A model generated the notes under the pieces. It searched no databases, was not told where the DNA came from, and saw nothing but the letters and a program-made list of their open reading frames with translations. A stretch of DNA of 44,499 bases from Bacteroidales bacterium (GTDB lineage: Bacteria > Bacteroidota > Bacteroidia > Bacteroidales > UBA932), in NCBI GenBank assembly GCA_009774765.1, contig VSOK01000020.1:1-44499 (forward strand). Reading direction: 5' to 3'. The stretch's first letter is position 1. Each line of letters starts with the position of its first letter. Shown here in pieces: positions 41,816-44,499 of the stretch. The translations under genes and the position numbers were made by a program.

Positions 41816-42670
41816 CTACTCAGCCTTTGCCTGCTCTACAGGAGCTTCTGCCACTGGCTCTGCCTGCTCAGCCACAGCCTCTTCCGCCTTTGCAGAATCA
41901 GCCTTTCCGCCTTTGCGTGCACGGAGTTTCTTTCCTGAAGCCTGAGCGTCGTTCTGCTCAGGAGCCTCTTTCTCCTTCTCAAGCTTCCTTTCGTTCAATC
42001 CCTCTGCGATGGCACCGCAAAGAACATCCATAATGTATGCGATAGACTTTGCTGCATCATCATTTGCCGGAATCACATAATCAATCGGAGTAGGATCGCA
42101 ACAAGTATCAACCATAGCGATAACCGGTATATTGAGACGGTTTGCCTCTTTTACGGCATTCATCTCTTTCTGTACGTCCACTACGAAAAGTGCTGAAGGG
42201 AGGCGGCTCAGGTCTTTGATTGAACCGAGGTTCTTCTCAAGCTTTGCCCTCTGGCGGGTAACCTGGAGACGCTCACGCTTTGCGAGAGTATCAAAAGTAC
42301 CATCCTCAATCATCTTGTCGATGGTATTCATTTTCTTGACAGCCTTGCGGATGGTAGGGAAGTTTGTCAACATTCCGCCCGGCCATCTCTCTGTCACGTA
42401 AGGCATATTTACAGATCCTGCCTTTTCTGCAACGATCTCTTTAGCCTGCTTCTTTGTGGCTACGAAAAGTACCTTGCGGCCTGAACGCGCAAACTGTTTG
42501 AGTACATTTGCAGCCTCATCGATTTTAACTATACTTTTATGCAGGTCGATGATGTGGATTCCATTCTTCTGGTCGAAGATATATGGAGCCATTTTAGGAT
42601 TCCACTTTCTCGCCAAGTGTCCGAAGTGAACACCTGCATCAAGCAATTCTTGGAAATTTGTTCTTGGCAT
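41816..42670 (-). CDS. rpsB: 30S ribosomal protein S2 with acidic/alanine-rich tail
   Basis: This 284-residue S2 starts PRTNFQELLDAGVHFGHL and has RKWNPKMAPYIF, IHIIDLHKS, RWPGGMLTNF, LPSALFVVDVQKE and PIDYVIPANDDA, all standard. After about residue 218 comes an extension rich in Ala, Glu and Lys (about 65 residues), common as a low-complexity tail in Bacteroidota S2. I used ATG 42670 (MPRTNF); the frame is open 16 codons further up without family similarity. A 215-base gap separates it from rpsI, long for this operon. Confidence 0.97.
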   Translation of the reverse strand: MPRTNFQELLDAGVHFGHLARKWNPKMAPYIFDQKNGIHIIDLHKSIVKIDEAANVLKQFARSGRKVLFVATKKQAKEIVAEKAGSVNMPYVTERWPGGMLTNFPTIRKAVKKMNTIDKMIEDGTFDTLAKRERLQVTRQRAKLEKNLGSIKDLSRLPSALFVVDVQKEMNAVKEANRLNIPVIAMVDTCCDPTPIDYVIPANDDAAKSIAYIMDVLCGAIAEGLNERKLEKEKEAPEQNDAQASGKKLRARKGGKADSAKAEEAVAEQAEPVAEAPVEQAKAE

Positions 42671-42885
42671 TGTCTTAATTGTTTGTTTGTTTTCACTTTC
42701 CCTCCAGGGTTTTGCCATTCCTGTCGGGCTCTTTTCATCAATCCGGAGCAGCGGCTCTGCCGGTCTCCGAGATTTTTCGCAGTCGCGGCAATCTTCAGGC
42801 AGCTTCCTCCGACTCGCGTCCGAGATGAAGGTCCAGAGATTTGCAACCGGACTGTGCGTCTGTGTAAATCAGTGCGTAATAACGA
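42671..42885 (-). other. Possible structured leader RNA upstream of rpsB
   Basis: These 215 bases between rpsI and rpsB hold no convincing small gene and no TAnnTTTG element. They include a hairpin at 42744-42769 (CGGAG...CTCCG enclosing CGGC-AGA-GCCG) and other possible short pairings (AGTCG...CGACT). Such a leader could let S2 regulate its own synthesis, as ribosomal leaders do elsewhere, but I do not recognise a known class. Confidence 0.3.
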
Positions 42886-43275
42886 TTAACGTTTACTGAA
42901 CTGGAAGCGTCTGCGTGCACCAGGCTGACCAGGTTTCTTCCTCTCCACCTCACGGGCGTCACGGGTAAGGAATCCTGCGGCCTTAAGGGCTGGACGATAA
43001 GCCTCTGCATCAATCTCGCAAAGTGCGCGGGAGATACCGAGTCTCATAGCCTCCGCCTGACCTTTGATTCCACCTCCATCGAGGTTAGCCTTTACGTCAA
43101 ACTGAGCTGCCGTTCCTGTTACTTCAAAAGGCTGGTTTACAATATAGCGGAGAGTATCCTGCGCGAAGTATTCGTTGATATCCCTTCCGTTGATTGTGAT
43201 GTTACCTTTTCCAGGCACGACATAAACGCGAGCGACTGCTGATTTACGTCTTCCAAGGGCGTTTACTGCTTTCAT
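42886..43275 (-). CDS. rpsI: 30S ribosomal protein S9
   Basis: This 129-residue S9 has the family marks: NALGRRKSAVARVYV at the start, GKGNITINGRDINEYF, GGGIKGQAEAMRLGISRAL and the basic C-terminus RRRFQFSKR that reaches the ribosomal P site. It follows rplM with a 4-base gap, the universal rplM-rpsI pairing. Confidence 0.98.
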   Translation of the reverse strand: MKAVNALGRRKSAVARVYVVPGKGNITINGRDINEYFAQDTLRYIVNQPFEVTGTAAQFDVKANLDGGGIKGQAEAMRLGISRALCEIDAEAYRPALKAAGFLTRDAREVERKKPGQPGARRRFQFSKR

Positions 43276-43279
43276 CTGC

Positions 43280-43732
43280 TTAAATTTCGTTTAACTTGAT
43301 TGTTTTAGGGTTCTGTGCCTGATGCGGATGCTCGCTTCCCTGATAAAGGTAAAGGTTGTTGATGAGCTTTGCACCAAGACGGTTCTTAGGAAGCATACCT
43401 TTGACTGCCATCCTGACGAGTTCGGTCGGTTTCTTTGCAAGAATTTCCTTCGGAGTGCTGAAACGCTGTCCACCAGGATAACCCGTGTGACGAACATACA
43501 CCCTGTCAGTCATTTTGTTTCCGGTAAGTTTCACCTTGTCTGCATTGACGATGATAACATTGTCTCCGCAATCCATATTAGGAGTGAAGCTTGGCTTGTT
43601 CTTACCACGGAGGATAAGGGCAACCCTGGAAGCAAGACGGCCGAGTACCATGTCAGTGGCATCAATGACATACCATTCTTTCTGAATATCGCCGGCTTTC
43701 AGCGATACAGTCTTGTAACTTAGTGTGTCCAC
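43280..43732 (-). CDS. rplM: 50S ribosomal protein L13
   Basis: This 150-residue L13 has EWYVIDATDMVLGRLAS, LRGKNKPSFTPNMDCGDNV, VYVRHTGYPGG and VKGMLPKNRLG, all standard. The start codon is GTG at 43732; the resulting MDTLSYKT agrees with Bacteroidota L13 sequences I recall. It is the first gene of the ribosomal operon with a consensus promoter 61 bases upstream. Confidence 0.98.
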   Translation of the reverse strand: MDTLSYKTVSLKAGDIQKEWYVIDATDMVLGRLASRVALILRGKNKPSFTPNMDCGDNVIIVNADKVKLTGNKMTDRVYVRHTGYPGGQRFSTPKEILAKKPTELVRMAVKGMLPKNRLGAKLINNLYLYQGSEHPHQAQNPKTIKLNEI

Positions 43733-43792
43733 TGTCTTGATTTTTAATTAGTTAATACTTTAGTTTGCGATCCCTACACTACATAGGGGGTG

Positions 43793-43823
43793 CAAAGGTA
43801 ACAATTATTTTATTTTCAACAAA
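43793..43823 (-). promoter_or_regulatory. Promoter of the ribosomal operon
   Basis: The minus strand has TTTG (43823-43820), a spacer of exactly 19 bases and TACCTTTG (43800-43793), the best Bacteroidota promoter in the window, as expected for a strongly expressed operon. Confidence 0.75.
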
Positions 43824-43830
43824 ATATTTC

Positions 43831-43858
43831 AAAAAGAACCCGGCGTAAAACCGGGTTC
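43831..43858 (-). terminator. Intrinsic terminator of the edge gene
   Basis: GAACCCGG (43858-43851 as read on the minus strand) pairs with CCGGGTTC (43843-43836) around a 7-base loop, followed by five T (43835-43831). It is 41 bases after the stop of the gene at 43900 and just upstream of the rplM promoter. Confidence 0.85.
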
Positions 43859-43899
43859 AGAAATATCACGGGATATGATGAATCTGTTGTTTCAGACTG

Positions 43900-44499
43900 C
43901 TATTTGTAGGCCTGGAACCAGTTTTCATTTACCGGACTGAGATAGTACAGCTTCTCTCCGTGCCTTACGACAATTATTCCGTTCTCACTGAAATATGTGT
44001 CGATAAGCACAGGGAACTTCTCCCTGATCCAATCCTGCCATTTCGCGTCTCCACCGTATGGCATCTCCATCCTTGTACCTCCGTTGAGATAGACCCTGTC
44101 CTTTTCTGTGGAAGAAACAGAAGGCTTGTTGTTTGAATAGACAGCGACATATCCTCTTCCGTCATCCCAGTTGGCAGGAATACAGAAGAAAGGCCTGTTC
44201 TCCCTGTCGCTGAGCTCTATCGAGAAATAAAGGCTCTTGTTATCCACGATTTCCTGCTTGATCGCATCACATGCGTCACGGGTGTCAGTATCCTCATATT
44301 TATAAGTGCTGTAGCCCGTTCCGTTGCCGATATACCATTCTCCGACATTGTCAAACACGAAGCTTGCAGAAAGGTCTGCCCCCCCCGACAAAGACACTGA
44401 AGGAGCGGAGAAGTCGATCAGAAGCCCTGTGATCTCCTTGCCTCCGATAGAAACCGGCTGCGAGAAAGTGCCCCCGGGCTTGTCGATATCCTCGTCTGG
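43900..44499 (-). CDS. Unrecognised protein, 5' end outside the window
   Basis: The frame is open from the right edge to the TAA at 43900, giving 199 visible residues; the internal GTG at 44397 is not the true start. I do not recognise a family. The part seen is rich in Gly, Asp and aromatic residues and appears soluble: FSAPSVSLSGGADLSASFVF, then a charged stretch (DTDTRDACDAIKQEIVDN), FFCIPANWDDGRGYVAVYS, and the ending EKLYYLSPVNENWFQAYK. No transmembrane segment is visible. A C8 run (plus strand, 44379-44386) encodes part of SGGAD, in frame. It has its own terminator and is separate from the ribosomal operon. Confidence 0.6.
   Translation of the reverse strand, partial: PDEDIDKPGGTFSQPVSIGGKEITGLLIDFSAPSVSLSGGADLSASFVFDNVGEWYIGNGTGYSTYKYEDTDTRDACDAIKQEIVDNKSLYFSIELSDRENRPFFCIPANWDDGRGYVAVYSNNKPSVSSTEKDRVYLNGGTRMEMPYGGDAKWQDWIREKFPVLIDTYFSENGIIVVRHGEKLYYLSPVNENWFQAYK

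Noticed and set aside
44386..44397. GTG at 44397 as start of the right-edge gene
   Set aside because: The frame stays open to the window edge with good coding character, so the start is beyond the window.
1..44499. CRISPR arrays, tRNAs, insertion sequences, prophage genes
   Set aside because: Looked for spaced repeats, tRNA-like cloverleaves, transposase or integrase motifs by eye; none found.

Overview
The window reads as a chromosomal segment of a Bacteroidota genome, most likely order Bacteroidales. The reasons are two SusC/SusD polysaccharide-utilisation loci (PULs), several start-site regions with the Bacteroidota -7 motif TAnnTTTG and no clear Shine-Dalgarno sequences, many surface lipoproteins, and the ribosomal order rplM-rpsI-rpsB-tsf. 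I cannot name a genus from the sequence alone. No tRNA, rRNA, CRISPR array, transposase or phage gene was seen.

Left region (1-11158, minus strand). A PUL is transcribed leftwards as susC - susD - SusE-like lipoprotein - GH76 endo-alpha-1,6-mannanase lipoprotein - second SusE-like lipoprotein - long SusE/SusF-like lipoprotein with two repeats of the same C-terminal module - another SusE-like lipoprotein cut by the window edge. The GH76 enzyme and the layout point to an alpha-mannan such as yeast mannan. The unusual point is four SusE/F-type glycan-binding lipoproteins around one enzyme.

Middle (11159-27765). groES-groEL (minus) ends in a strong terminator. Divergent from it is a bacterial alpha-2-macroglobulin lipoprotein with an intact CxEQ thioester motif, overlapping by 4 bp the start of penicillin-binding protein 1C. 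Convergent to that pair is a surface-polysaccharide operon: a Wza-like export protein with six SLBB-type repeats, a Wzz-like chain-length protein and a lipoprotein aldose 1-epimerase. Upstream of it lies an OmpR-type response regulator and a sensor kinase with almost no periplasmic domain.

Right-middle (27900-40629). A second PUL on the plus strand encodes SusC, a SusD-like protein, a GH18 endo-beta-N-acetylglucosaminidase-like lipoprotein and a DUF1735/LamG-like lipoprotein, followed by a separately promoted GH43 enzyme. Facing it is a two-gene minus operon of GH20 beta-hexosaminidases. Together these suggest use of GlcNAc-containing glycans, plausibly N-glycans. The susC of this PUL is out of frame at a run of nine G residues just after the signal peptide; eight G would restore one 1024-residue protein. 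This is the most interesting signal in the window: a possible slipped-strand on/off switch, or a sequencing error.

Right end (40703-44499, minus strand). tsf, rpsB, rpsI and rplM form a ribosomal operon with a consensus promoter and a 215-base structured-looking gap before rpsB. Beyond it is the 3' part of an unrecognised gene. Several other G/C runs of 7-8 occur in coding sequence and are listed separately.
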